Source of the DNA: Mycolicibacterium brisbanense
GTDB lineage: Bacteria; Actinomycetota; Actinomycetes; Mycobacteriales; Mycobacteriaceae
Reading direction: 5' to 3'
Assembly (NCBI RefSeq): GCF_001570425.1
Contig: NZ_BCSX01000001.1
Coordinates: forward strand, 1 to 64,000
Length of the DNA stretch: 64,000 bases
The position numbers and the translations under genes are program-made. Of the stretch, positions 18,335 through 26,904 are shown in pieces. The notes beneath the pieces were generated by a model, which saw only the letters and a list, made by a program, of their open reading frames with translations, was not told the DNA's origin and searched no databases. Every line of letters starts with the position of its first letter. The first letter of the stretch is position 1.

Positions 18335-18656
18335 GCGCGCACACCACAGGGCTGGGTCAGTCGAGCACCCAAACAAGCTCAGCCGCAACACATCTCCGAT
18401 GGAGGCGACGTGACGCTCACCTACCGACCCATCGCCACACACTTACCAACATCGTTCGGTTGCGCCGAATAATCCGCGGTTAGGTTCGTCATTGTGTGGC
18501 CAGTCATGCGGCAATACGTTCAACGCAGTTCGAACAAAGAGCCGCTTGCAATGTTGCGTTGGGATATTCGTAACCGCGCAGGCGCTCAGGCGGTTCAGAC
18601 CCGCACACGACTGGCGGCACGCGGCCTTTCGGCCGTCGCACAAGGAAATGGGAATC
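18335..18656. other. Intergenic region upstream of the permease operon
   Basis: These 322 bases lie between lysR and the APC permease. I find no credible gene; open frames here are extensions of spurious frames. A short inverted repeat TTCGG-N5-CCGAA is at 18455-18469, followed by an AT-richer stretch that could hold a promoter. AAGGAA at 18642-18647 is the ribosome-binding site for the permease ATG at 18657. No copy of the GTCGAC-type operator found elsewhere in the cluster is present. Confidence 0.5.
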
Positions 18657-20252
18657 ATGACGTCAACAGCAGGACATCCGACAGGGCAACAGCCAAGACT
18701 GCGCCGCACCCTTGCGACGTGGGCAGCGATCTCTCTGTCGGTCGCCGCCATGGGAGCGAGCCTGGCGATCAACATCAACCCACAGGGCGCCGGCGCGACA
18801 GTTGGACGCGCGGTGCCACTGACCTTCGTCCTCGCCACGATCGGTGTGCTGTTGGTGGCGTACGGCTTCGCCCGGATCTGCAGTCGCCTCAGCCACGCCG
18901 GTTCGGTTTTCGGGTTGACCGGCATCACCATCGGGCCGCGCGCCGGGGTGGTGGCCGGCTGGGCGTTGTTGGGTGCCTATCTCAGTTTCATGCTCACGAC
19001 GTCGATGACGGCCGGAATCTTCGGTGCGGAATTCCTGCGCGGCCTCGGCTTGTACAAGACGACGCCGGACATCGTGCCCTGGATCATCGCGCTGGTGTCC
19101 GTCGGCATCGCGACACTGCTGGCGATCTCCCCCGTGAAGAAATCGATGGCCACACTGCTGTGGGTCGAGATCTGTACGACCGCGGTAATCGCCATCATCG
19201 CCGTCGTGGTCGTGGTGCGAGTCGTCGGCGGGAACGCTCCCGGCGGTCAGCGCTTCACCCTCGACATGTTCACGGTGCCGCCGGGCACGTCGACAAGCAC
19301 GCTGTTCCTCGGCATCGTATTCGGCTTTCTGTCCTTCGCTGGGTTCGAAGCCGCCGCGTCACTGGGTGAAGAGACCACCAACCCCAAGCGTGCGATTCCA
19401 ATCGCCATCTTCGGGGTCGCACTGTTCGGTGGCCTGTTCTACATCATCGGCACCAGCGTGCAAATGCTCGGATTCGGCACAGACGCAGCGGGAGTCGACG
19501 CGTTCTCGAAATCGGCCTCGCTGTTCGGGACGTTGGGTGAGCAGTACATCGGCGCCGTGGTGGGCGATTTGGTGACGTTGGGCACCGCGGTCTCCGCGAT
19601 GGGCTGCGCCCTGGCCACCGCCGTCGCCGCCTCACGACTGCTGTTCGCCTTGAACAGGGGCGTCTTCGACGGTCGCGGATTCACCAAAGTCTCACCGAAG
19701 ACCGGGACTCCGATCTCCGCGACGCTGTTCGTCTGCGGACTCGCCGCAGCCATCATCGTGCTTGTCCGCGTCGCCGTCACCGACACGGCATTCGACCTGT
19801 TCGCCTGGTCCGGGACGGTCGGCACGCTGGTGCTTCTGGTCGCCTACGGACTGTTCTCTGTCGGTGCGTGGTACTACCTGTGCTTCCGCGCACCTCGCCA
19901 GGGCCACAAGGCCGCCGCGTTCGACTACGTCGTCCCGCTGCTGGCGATCGCGGTCATCGGTTACACCATGTTCCGCAACGTTATTCCGTGGCCTGACACC
20001 GCTTCCGGCCGCGCAAACATCGTCATCGCGATGGTCTGGGTCGTTGCCATCGTCGTCGTCATCGTCGCCGCACCGAAGGCCACCCGACGAATCGCGCAAT
20101 CGCTGAACAGCGACGAAGGGCTGGCCTCCGAGGCCGGCTACCTGGCGGTCGCGATCGAAGAAGTGGACGAAGGCCTTCGTGAACACAATGTTCCGACGGC
20201 TGCGCCCGGCACGGCGCAGCGCGGAGGCTCAGCCCGGGCCGCAAAGAGCTGA
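18657..20252 (+). CDS. APC-family amino acid/amine permease
   Basis: This is a twelve-helix secondary transporter of 531 aa in the amino acid-polyamine-organocation superfamily, located in the cytoplasmic membrane. The first helix WAAISLSVAAMGASLAINI and the GFEAAASLGEETTNPKRAIPIAI segment after helix 6 are typical of the family (E of the GEE motif). A hydrophilic tail of about 50 residues ends the protein. ATG 18657 is favoured over ATG 18648 because AAGGAA lies nine bases before it but abuts the earlier one. It leads a tight five-gene operon with sugar-type enzymes, so its substrate may be an amine-bearing compound processed by them. Confidence 0.88.
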   Translation: MTSTAGHPTGQQPRLRRTLATWAAISLSVAAMGASLAININPQGAGATVGRAVPLTFVLATIGVLLVAYGFARICSRLSHAGSVFGLTGITIGPRAGVVAGWALLGAYLSFMLTTSMTAGIFGAEFLRGLGLYKTTPDIVPWIIALVSVGIATLLAISPVKKSMATLLWVEICTTAVIAIIAVVVVVRVVGGNAPGGQRFTLDMFTVPPGTSTSTLFLGIVFGFLSFAGFEAAASLGEETTNPKRAIPIAIFGVALFGGLFYIIGTSVQMLGFGTDAAGVDAFSKSASLFGTLGEQYIGAVVGDLVTLGTAVSAMGCALATAVAASRLLFALNRGVFDGRGFTKVSPKTGTPISATLFVCGLAAAIIVLVRVAVTDTAFDLFAWSGTVGTLVLLVAYGLFSVGAWYYLCFRAPRQGHKAAAFDYVVPLLAIAVIGYTMFRNVIPWPDTASGRANIVIAMVWVVAIVVVIVAAPKATRRIAQSLNSDEGLASEAGYLAVAIEEVDEGLREHNVPTAAPGTAQRGGSARAAKS

Positions 20253-20255
20253 ACC

Positions 20256-21236
20256 GTGGGATCACACCTCGACATCGACGACCACTGGACGTATCACGGC
20301 CTGAAGGTGGTGCGGCTGCAGAATCGCCATCTCGCTCTGGATGTTCTCCCCCAACGCGGCGCCAACATCCTGCAGCTGCTCGACAAGCACCGAGACCTCA
20401 ACGTGCTGTGGAAGTCGCCGCGAGTCGCACCACATCTCGCAGCGGTGCACGCCGACTTCGACGACCACTGGGCCGGCGGCTGGGACGACGCATTTCCCGG
20501 TGGCCGCGCCAGCCGCAACCGATACGGTGACCAGCTGCCGTATATGGGCGAGGTCTGGACCGCGCCGGCCGAATACCGACTGCACCGCGATCCCGCCAGT
20601 GTTTCTCTGACCACCACGGTGCGCACCCCGATCACACCGGCCGAACTGGACCGCACCATCACATTGCGTGCCGACGAGCAACGCTTCACGTTGTCGTACG
20701 GGTTGCGCAATATCGGCACACTGCCTTTCGACTACAACTGGGGCATTCATCCCAGTCTGGCGATCCGGCCCGGTATGCGCTTCGACATCCCCGCTACCGG
20801 TGGAATCGTCGACGAAGCGGGCGGCGAAGTCCTCGGCCGTCCCGGCGACACGTACGACTGGCCGGTGCTTCGCGGATACGACTTGCGACACGTAACCGAC
20901 ATCGATGCCGGCGCGTTCGCCCTGCACTACCTGACGGGACTGACCGCGGGCTGGGTTGCCGCGACCGACGTTCCGGACAGGCGCGGATTCGGCTTGTGCT
21001 TCGACCACGCTCTTTTCTCGGTGGTGTGGTTCTGCCTTGTCTACGGCGGATGGCGCGGATACCAGCAAGCCCTGATCGAGCCATGGACCGGATATCCCAG
21101 CCCATTGCAGGGCGCCGTGACCGCCGGCCGGTCGAGACTGCTGAGCCCGGGCGAGAGCCAAACGACAGAGGTCGTCGCGACGTTCTACGACGCCGAGACC
21201 GTCGCCGGGCTGCACCCCGACGGCACGGTGGATTAG
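20256..21236 (+). CDS. Galactose-mutarotase-like (aldose 1-epimerase family) protein
   Basis: The protein (326 aa) has the beta-sandwich pattern of aldose 1-epimerase-like proteins: RGANILQLLDKHRDLNVLWKSP early, NWGIHPSLAIRPG in the middle with a conserved His, and LIEPWTGYPSPLQGAV near the C-terminus. These are in the positions of the substrate His and Glu of mutarotase-fold enzymes. The start is GTG, three bases after the permease stop. It probably equilibrates anomers of the sugar-like substrate of this operon. The exact sugar is unknown. Confidence 0.75.
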   Translation: MGSHLDIDDHWTYHGLKVVRLQNRHLALDVLPQRGANILQLLDKHRDLNVLWKSPRVAPHLAAVHADFDDHWAGGWDDAFPGGRASRNRYGDQLPYMGEVWTAPAEYRLHRDPASVSLTTTVRTPITPAELDRTITLRADEQRFTLSYGLRNIGTLPFDYNWGIHPSLAIRPGMRFDIPATGGIVDEAGGEVLGRPGDTYDWPVLRGYDLRHVTDIDAGAFALHYLTGLTAGWVAATDVPDRRGFGLCFDHALFSVVWFCLVYGGWRGYQQALIEPWTGYPSPLQGAVTAGRSRLLSPGESQTTEVVATFYDAETVAGLHPDGTVD

Positions 21237-22310
21237 ATGACCGAAACCGCACCACGAACGAGTAGGCAGGAGATTGCCCGGATGGCGCATGACACCCCGG
21301 TCCGATTGGGCCGGACCCAGTTGACGATCACGGCGCTCGGGTTTGGAGCCACCGCAATCGGCGGCATGTACACAGAAGTGGCCGACGACGTGGCGCACGA
21401 CGCCGTGGCAGCAGCATGGTCGGCCGGGCTCCGCTACTTCGACGCCGCCCCGCAGTATGGACGCGGCAACGGTGAAGTGCGCTTGGGCCGCGGCCTGGCG
21501 CCCTACCCGCGCGAAGACTATGTGCTGTCCAGCAAGGTGGGCCGATTGCTGCGTGCTGACGCGCCACCGCATCCGGACGACTTCGACTCCACGGGCCGGC
21601 CGTATGACGCCGGTGCGCCCGACGTAGCCACGGTGTACGACTACTCGCGCGACGGCGTGCTGCGCTCCATCGAGGAGAGCCTGACCCGCTTGGGTACCGA
21701 TCACCTCGACATCGTCCTGGTACACGACCCGGATGATTACGTCGACGAGGCGCTGGACACCGCGTTGCCGACGCTCATCGATCTGCGCGACCAGGAGGTG
21801 GTTTCCGCGATCGGCGCGGGGATGAACCAGACGGCCGCACTCGAGCGGTTCGCCCGGGAATCCGACCCCGACATGTTCCTGCTGGCCAACCGGTACACGT
21901 TGTTGGAACAGACTGCGCTGCAGTCATTTCTGCCGCTGTGCGCAGCGCGTGGCATCGCTGTGGTCGCCGGCGCTGTCTTCAACAGTGGTCTACTGGCCGA
22001 CGCGGGTCCAGGTGCACGGTACGACTACGACCCGGCGCCTGCCGACCGCGTCGCCCGCGCCCATCGGCTGTCCCAGGTCTGCCAGCGCCATGGCGTCCCA
22101 CTCAAGGCGGCAGCGCTGCAGTTTCCGGCAGCGCACCCGGCCGTCGCCGCCGTCCTCACCGGAGCACGCAACCGCGCCGAGGTTATGGAGAACGTGACAT
22201 TGTTCGATCAGCCGATCCCCGATGATCTCTGGACCGACCTGAAGGACGAGGGACTGCTGATCGCTGACGCGCCGACACCGGCAGACCGAAGTGCCCATGA
22301 CAATCGTTGA
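21237..22310 (+). CDS. Aldo/keto reductase, D-threo-aldose/L-fucose dehydrogenase-like
   Basis: This NAD(P)-dependent oxidoreductase has the AKR barrel (357 aa). The catalytic tetrad is visible: Asp and Tyr in YFDAAPQYGRGNGEVRLG, Lys in VLSSKVGRLLR and His in DIVLVHDPDD. The pattern (LGTDHLDIVLVHDPD, FPAAHPAVAAVLTGARN) fits the L-fucose or D-threo-aldose 1-dehydrogenase subgroup, which oxidises an aldose to a lactone. An ATG abuts the upstream stop. An internal ATG at 21282 preceded by AGGAG could be the true start (342 aa). Its lactone product would suit the next gene. Confidence 0.82.
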   Translation: MTETAPRTSRQEIARMAHDTPVRLGRTQLTITALGFGATAIGGMYTEVADDVAHDAVAAAWSAGLRYFDAAPQYGRGNGEVRLGRGLAPYPREDYVLSSKVGRLLRADAPPHPDDFDSTGRPYDAGAPDVATVYDYSRDGVLRSIEESLTRLGTDHLDIVLVHDPDDYVDEALDTALPTLIDLRDQEVVSAIGAGMNQTAALERFARESDPDMFLLANRYTLLEQTALQSFLPLCAARGIAVVAGAVFNSGLLADAGPGARYDYDPAPADRVARAHRLSQVCQRHGVPLKAAALQFPAAHPAVAAVLTGARNRAEVMENVTLFDQPIPDDLWTDLKDEGLLIADAPTPADRSAHDNR

Positions 22311-23148
22311 CGCACATCACCATCTGTGGGACCCCGCAGTCGGCGCATATCCATGGATGACAGGTGATTTCGCGGCACTGCGGCGTCGCTACGACTTCGC
22401 GGACCTACAACCGCATCTGCGAGCCAACGGCGTCTCGAGAACCATTGTGGTGCAAGTCCGCGCCGACATGGCCGAGACCCGGGAACTGCTCGAATTGTCC
22501 GACCACACACCGGCCATCGTCGGAGTCGTCGGATGGGTGGATCTGACGGCATCCAACGTGGGCGATCAGATCGACACGCTGCGCGCGGGCCCCGGCGGCC
22601 ATCGCCTGGTCGGCTTACGCCACGGCGTTGCCGACGAACCCGATCCGCGGTGGCTACTCCGTGCGGACGTCGACGACGCAATGCGCGCGATCACTGCGCG
22701 CAAGCTGGCCTTCGATCTTGAGATTACGGACCGGGAGGCAGCCGCCGCCGACACCCTGGCCGACCGGCATCCGGAACTGCGCCTGGTGGTCGACCACGGT
22801 GCCAAGCCTCCTATTGCCGCAGGCTGGTCTGCACACTGGGCCAACGGGATCACAGCCCTGTCCAGGCATCGCAACGTCTGGTGCAAACTCTCGGGACTGG
22901 TCACCGAAGCGTCCTGGACCACGTGGACGCCGGCAGATCTGCAGCCATACATCGATCATCTGGTCGGCGCGTTCGGCGCGCAACGACTGATGTTCGGGTC
23001 GGACTGGCCGGTATGCGAGCTGGCCGCAGACTACGGCCGTGTGCTGGGGGTGGCTACTCAAAGCCTCGCCTCATTGGATGACGTGGCCTCGCGCAACATT
23101 TTCTGCCACAACGCAATCGCTTTCTACTTTCCAGATGGCATCGGCTAA
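22297..23148 (+). CDS. Amidohydrolase-2 family lactonase (L-fuconolactonase-like)
   Basis: This is a metal-dependent hydrolase of the amidohydrolase superfamily (283 aa), with the metal-binding MTIVDAHHHLWDP at the N-terminus, a conserved His in LRLVVDHGAKPP and the terminal Asp in MFGSDWPVCEL. This subgroup contains L-fuconolactonase and 2-pyrone-4,6-dicarboxylate lactonase. Following an aldose-dehydrogenase-like AKR, sugar lactone opening is the most economical reading. ATG 22297 is preferred; GTG 22291 adds two residues. The gene overlaps the 3' end of the AKR gene. Confidence 0.82.
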   Translation: MTIVDAHHHLWDPAVGAYPWMTGDFAALRRRYDFADLQPHLRANGVSRTIVVQVRADMAETRELLELSDHTPAIVGVVGWVDLTASNVGDQIDTLRAGPGGHRLVGLRHGVADEPDPRWLLRADVDDAMRAITARKLAFDLEITDREAAAADTLADRHPELRLVVDHGAKPPIAAGWSAHWANGITALSRHRNVWCKLSGLVTEASWTTWTPADLQPYIDHLVGAFGAQRLMFGSDWPVCELAADYGRVLGVATQSLASLDDVASRNIFCHNAIAFYFPDGIG

Positions 23149-23161
23149 CCAGGAGAAACAG

Positions 23162-24436
23162 ATGACAGCCACGACATCGAATCAACAAGATCTACAGCAG
23201 CGGGCGTTGCACACATTGGCGGGAGGGGTCAGCAGCAACACCCGGTTGCTCAACCCACACCTGATCGTCGAACGGGCCAGTGGTTGCCGCCTGTGGGATG
23301 CCGACGGCACCGAGTATCTGGACTACCTGCTCGGCCAAGGACCCAACTTCCTCGGCTACGCCCCACCACGCGTAGTGGAGAAGGTCGTGTCCGCCCAACG
23401 CGAAGGAATCATCTACGCGGCCACCCACCGCCGTGAGATCGAAGCCGCCGAACGCGTTCTCGCCGTACTGCCTTGGGCGGATCGACTGCGATTCGGAAGC
23501 TCCAGCAGCGAGATGGTTCAGGCCGCGATGCGAATTGCGCGCAACGCCACCGGACGACGCGACATCCTGCGTTTTCACGGTCACTACCACGGATGGTTCG
23601 ACAACATCCAAATCCGTTCGGACGGCGGGCAAGTCCACCCGGGCAGTCTGGGGCAGCTGCATGAGGCCCTTGATGCCACGATCACCATCGAGTGGAACGA
23701 CGAGGAAGCGTTCACCGAAGCGGTGGCCCGACACGGAGACACCATCGCCGCGGTGGTGATGGAGCCGATGATGCTCAACGCCGGCGCCATCGTCCCGGCC
23801 GCGAACTATCTGGAGCATGTCCGCACGCTCTGCACCCAGAAGGGGATCGTGCTGATCTTCGACGAGACCATATCGGGATTTCGGGTATCGCTCGGCGGCG
23901 CTGCCGAAAGGTTCGGTGTGACACCGGATCTCGCCGTTTACGGCAAGGCGATGGCCGCGGGCTGGCCCTGCGCAGCCGTGGTTGGTACAGAGGACCTGTT
24001 TGCCGACGTCGCGACCGGCGCCCTCACCCATGCCGGCACGTTCAACGGCAACACCATTGCCACCGCCGCCGTCCTGGCCTCACTGGACGAACTCGAGGAT
24101 CGCAGCGTCTACCGCCATGTCGAATCAGTCGGCGCAGAGCTCATCGACTCCCTTACCGCGCTGATGGAATTCCGCGGGATTCCCGTCAGGTTCCAAGGTC
24201 TTCCGATGGCATTCCACGCCCGGTTCGACGCCGAGAACAGGTCCATCACGCGTTACGCACAGCTTCAAACCATCGACCAGGAACGGTATAGCCGTCTGGC
24301 CAGGCATCTCATCGCCGCCGGTATTTGGGTCGCATACCGCGGCATCTGGTACGTCTCGGCGGCCCACACGATTGCCGACGTGAACGAAACCGTCAAGCGC
24401 TTCGACGCAGCGTTGTCGGCCGACTACGACGTATAG
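23162..24436 (+). CDS. Class III PLP-dependent aminotransferase (glutamate-1-semialdehyde aminomutase-like)
   Basis: This is a pyridoxal-phosphate enzyme of 424 aa. It contains FHGHYHGWFDN, the PLP-binding IFDETISGFRVSLGGAAERFG and the catalytic Lys in LAVYGKAMAAGWPCAAVVG. The LAGGVSSNTR start resembles GSA aminomutase, but this gene sits in a catabolic operon rather than with hem genes. A transaminase or 1,2-aminomutase acting on an amino sugar or amino aldehyde is therefore more plausible. AGGAG lies nine bases before ATG 23162; the longer frame overlaps the lactonase gene. It is the last gene of the permease operon. Confidence 0.87.
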   Translation: MTATTSNQQDLQQRALHTLAGGVSSNTRLLNPHLIVERASGCRLWDADGTEYLDYLLGQGPNFLGYAPPRVVEKVVSAQREGIIYAATHRREIEAAERVLAVLPWADRLRFGSSSSEMVQAAMRIARNATGRRDILRFHGHYHGWFDNIQIRSDGGQVHPGSLGQLHEALDATITIEWNDEEAFTEAVARHGDTIAAVVMEPMMLNAGAIVPAANYLEHVRTLCTQKGIVLIFDETISGFRVSLGGAAERFGVTPDLAVYGKAMAAGWPCAAVVGTEDLFADVATGALTHAGTFNGNTIATAAVLASLDELEDRSVYRHVESVGAELIDSLTALMEFRGIPVRFQGLPMAFHARFDAENRSITRYAQLQTIDQERYSRLARHLIAAGIWVAYRGIWYVSAAHTIADVNETVKRFDAALSADYDV

Positions 24437-24535
24437 TCGGCACGCCAGTTACGGTGCAGTTCCTCCGCGCTCAGCGCCGTGGGTCTCTGCGGTGGCTGCC
24501 GCCTGGCTCCCCCCGAAACCACGCCGAGCGTGCGC

Positions 24536-24590
24536 TTGACGTTGTCACCATCGACGCAATAGATTGAGCATGGTCGACAATGAACAATCT
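24536..24590 (+). promoter_or_regulatory. Promoter with overlapping GntR-type operator for the GMC operon
   Basis: TTGACG (24536-24541), an 18-base spacer and TAGATT (24560-24565) form a sigma-A-like promoter. A 30-bp imperfect palindrome, 24561-24590, with outer arms AGATTG and CAATCT and core TGGTCGACAA (24571-24580), overlaps the -10 box. The same core recurs at other promoters of this cluster and at gntR (37008-37017). A bound GntR protein would block transcription start. Confidence 0.6.
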
Positions 24591-24702
24591 AGCTTGCGAA
24601 CGAGCCCGCCGAACGCACCGTAGCTCGATGAAGACATGCGATGTGCGCGGTGGAAAAAGGCCCGGTCGCTGTCAGTGAAGAGGCACAGAAGGGATGGCCA
24701 TC

Positions 24703-26337
24703 ATGGCAGCCGTTGCGAACAGCGACCACGTACCAGATGTCGTCGACGTACTGGTCGTCGGCGCGGGACCATCGGGAGCGGTGGTCAGCCACACCGCGGC
24801 GTCGGCGGGTCTGAGCGTCGTCTGTCTGGAGCAGGGTGATTGGGTCAATCCCAACGAGTTTCCTGCGAACCACCCCGAGTGGGAGCTGCTGATTCAACAC
24901 AACTGGGCGCATGATCCAAATGAACGGATGCTCCCGGCCGACTATCCCGTTGATGTGTCCGAATCGGACATGTGGCCGGTGATGTTCAACGCTGTCGGTG
25001 GGAGCTCCATCTTCTACGGAGCCGAGTGGCCTCGGCTCGTCCCGTCCGACTTCCGCGTCAAGTCCCTCGACGGGGTGGCAGACGATTGGCCCATCAGCTA
25101 CGACGAACTGAAGCCCTACCACGACGAGGTTGACGCGTTCATCGGCGTCTCGGGCGTCGACGGTGACACGGCATATCCCGAAGGCCTGACCTACCCCCTT
25201 CCACCGAACCCGCTCGGCAAGGCCGGTATCAAGGGGGCCGAAGCCGCGAACTCCCTTGGCTGGCACTGGTGGCCGGGAACCAACGCGATCCCGAGCCAGA
25301 AGTTCAAGACGCTCGAGCAGTGTGCGCGGTGGGGCACGTGCGAATGGGGATGTCCACAAGGCGCGAAGGCATCGTTCGATCTGATCTACATGCCGCAGGC
25401 CATGCAACACGGCGCCACCGTGATCACCGGAGCACGCGTCAGCAAGGTGATCACCGACGATGATGGCCGGCGCGCCACAGGCGTTGAGTACATCGATCGA
25501 GACGGCGTGAAGCACTTTCAGTCGGCCCGTGTCGTGGTGTTGTGCGCCAACGGCGTTGGAACGCCGCGACTGTTGCTGATGTCGGCCAACGACCGGCACC
25601 CCAACGGACTGGCCAACTCGTCGGACTTGGTCGGACGAAATCTGATGCTGCATCCGAATTGCAGCGCGCTGGGGTTCTACGATGATGACCTGGAGAGTTG
25701 GCGCGGGCCCGCCGGCCAATTGATCCACTCGCTTCAGTTCTACGAGACCGACCCGTCACGCGGCTTCGTACGAGGCGCGAAGATGCATGTGCTTCCCACG
25801 CCGGGGCCGCTCAATGCCATTGAGGCGCACCGTCAATTGGACTTCGACGAGGTGTGGGGTGCGCCGATCCACGAGATCGCGCGTCAGGCGCAGCGGGGCA
25901 TCCTCTGGGCGGCGAACACCGAAGATCTGCCGGAGTTGCACAACCGGGTCACTCTTTCCCGCGACCTCGTCGATTCGGACGGTCTGCCTGCTCCCAAGGT
26001 GGAATACCGAATCAGCGAGAATACCTGGGCCCTTTTGAAATTCACCGTCGACCGCATGGTCGAACTGCACAAAGCGGCCGGCGCCACGAAGATCCTGACC
26101 CAGGAGATATGGGTCGACCAACCCGGTCACCTTCTGGGCACCGCCCGGATGGGCGACGACCCTGCACGTTCGGTCGTCGACTCGTATGGAAAGACGCACG
26201 ACGTCGACAACCTCTACATCGCAGACGGCAGCATTTTCGTGACATCCGGATCGGCAAACCCGACATGCACCATCAGCGCGTTGGCGCTTCGCGTCGGCAA
26301 GAAGATCGTTGAGCGCGCACAGGAGACTTGTTCATGA
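24703..26337 (+). CDS. GMC-family FAD oxidoreductase (gluconate 2-dehydrogenase large-subunit type)
   Basis: This is a flavin dehydrogenase of 544 aa. It has an N-terminal FAD motif (VLVVGAGPSGAVVSHTAASAG), the middle motif VGGSSIFYGAEWPRL, a Cys cluster CARWGTCEWGCPQGAKAS, and the C-terminal catalytic region with His in QPGHLLGTARMGDD and Asn in SGSANPTCTIS. A subunit-3-like gene follows with an ATGA overlap, as in gluconate/sorbitol dehydrogenase complexes. No signal peptide is visible. ATG 24703 is chosen because AGAAGGG is nine bases upstream; ATG 24694 abuts it. The substrate is an alcohol or sugar acid, or a hydroxy-imino acid if it serves the hydroxyproline route (speculative). Confidence 0.87.
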   Translation: MAAVANSDHVPDVVDVLVVGAGPSGAVVSHTAASAGLSVVCLEQGDWVNPNEFPANHPEWELLIQHNWAHDPNERMLPADYPVDVSESDMWPVMFNAVGGSSIFYGAEWPRLVPSDFRVKSLDGVADDWPISYDELKPYHDEVDAFIGVSGVDGDTAYPEGLTYPLPPNPLGKAGIKGAEAANSLGWHWWPGTNAIPSQKFKTLEQCARWGTCEWGCPQGAKASFDLIYMPQAMQHGATVITGARVSKVITDDDGRRATGVEYIDRDGVKHFQSARVVVLCANGVGTPRLLLMSANDRHPNGLANSSDLVGRNLMLHPNCSALGFYDDDLESWRGPAGQLIHSLQFYETDPSRGFVRGAKMHVLPTPGPLNAIEAHRQLDFDEVWGAPIHEIARQAQRGILWAANTEDLPELHNRVTLSRDLVDSDGLPAPKVEYRISENTWALLKFTVDRMVELHKAAGATKILTQEIWVDQPGHLLGTARMGDDPARSVVDSYGKTHDVDNLYIADGSIFVTSGSANPTCTISALALRVGKKIVERAQETCS

Positions 26338-26903
26338 CCGACATCATCAGCCCGTCGCCTGCCACGCAGCGGCTCTCAGTCCCGGCTCGACGCACACGCG
26401 CGCCCCGCGAGCTGACAGATATGGAGTGGGCGACCTTGCTTCGCATCGCCGACTGTCTCATCCCAGCCGTCGCGCCGAATCCGAAGGCCAGTGCCGCCGA
26501 AAACTACCGGGAGTACCTGCAACTCGCCCTCGGCGCGCGTAGCGACGCATTCGAACGAGTGGTGACGGCGTTGGCTGAACTGGCCGACACCGCCGACGAT
26601 GCGATGTGGGACGCGTTGAAAGACCTCTGGTCTCGAGACAGGAGGACATTCGACCCGCTGTCGGCTGTTGTCGCCGGAGCCTACTTCATGACGCCGCAGG
26701 TCAAGGCGCTCATCGGTTATCCCGGCCAGCATCGCGATCCGGCGCCTGTGGAGCAGGCGGCGAATGACATCGAGGGCCTCCTCGATCCGGTCATCGACCG
26801 TGGCCCGATTTACGTGCCAACCTCCAGGCCGGAACCGGTGCCGGGTTCGCCTGCGGTCAACCCAAATTCGGCGGATAACACGTCGTCCGCTGAGCACGAC
26901 TGA
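26334..26903 (+). CDS. Gluconate 2-dehydrogenase subunit 3 family protein
   Basis: This small protein of 189 aa is the usual partner of membrane-type GMC dehydrogenases. The segment FDPLSAVVAGAYFMTPQVKALIGYPGQ matches the conserved C-terminal part of the subunit 3 family, and the N-terminal ELTDMEWATLLRIADCLIPA is the typical opening helix. Unlike many family members it shows no Tat signal peptide, so the complex may be cytoplasmic. AGGAG precedes the ATG, which overlaps the GMC stop codon (ATGA). The C-terminus after about residue 150 is Pro- and Ser-rich. Confidence 0.8.
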   Translation: MTDIISPSPATQRLSVPARRTRAPRELTDMEWATLLRIADCLIPAVAPNPKASAAENYREYLQLALGARSDAFERVVTALAELADTADDAMWDALKDLWSRDRRTFDPLSAVVAGAYFMTPQVKALIGYPGQHRDPAPVEQAANDIEGLLDPVIDRGPIYVPTSRPEPVPGSPAVNPNSADNTSSAEHD

Positions 26904-26904
26904 G

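Noticed and set aside
20262..21725. 487-codon minus-strand frame opposite the mutarotase and AKR genes
   Set aside because: Antisense to two well-supported genes, with no domain motifs and no start signal.
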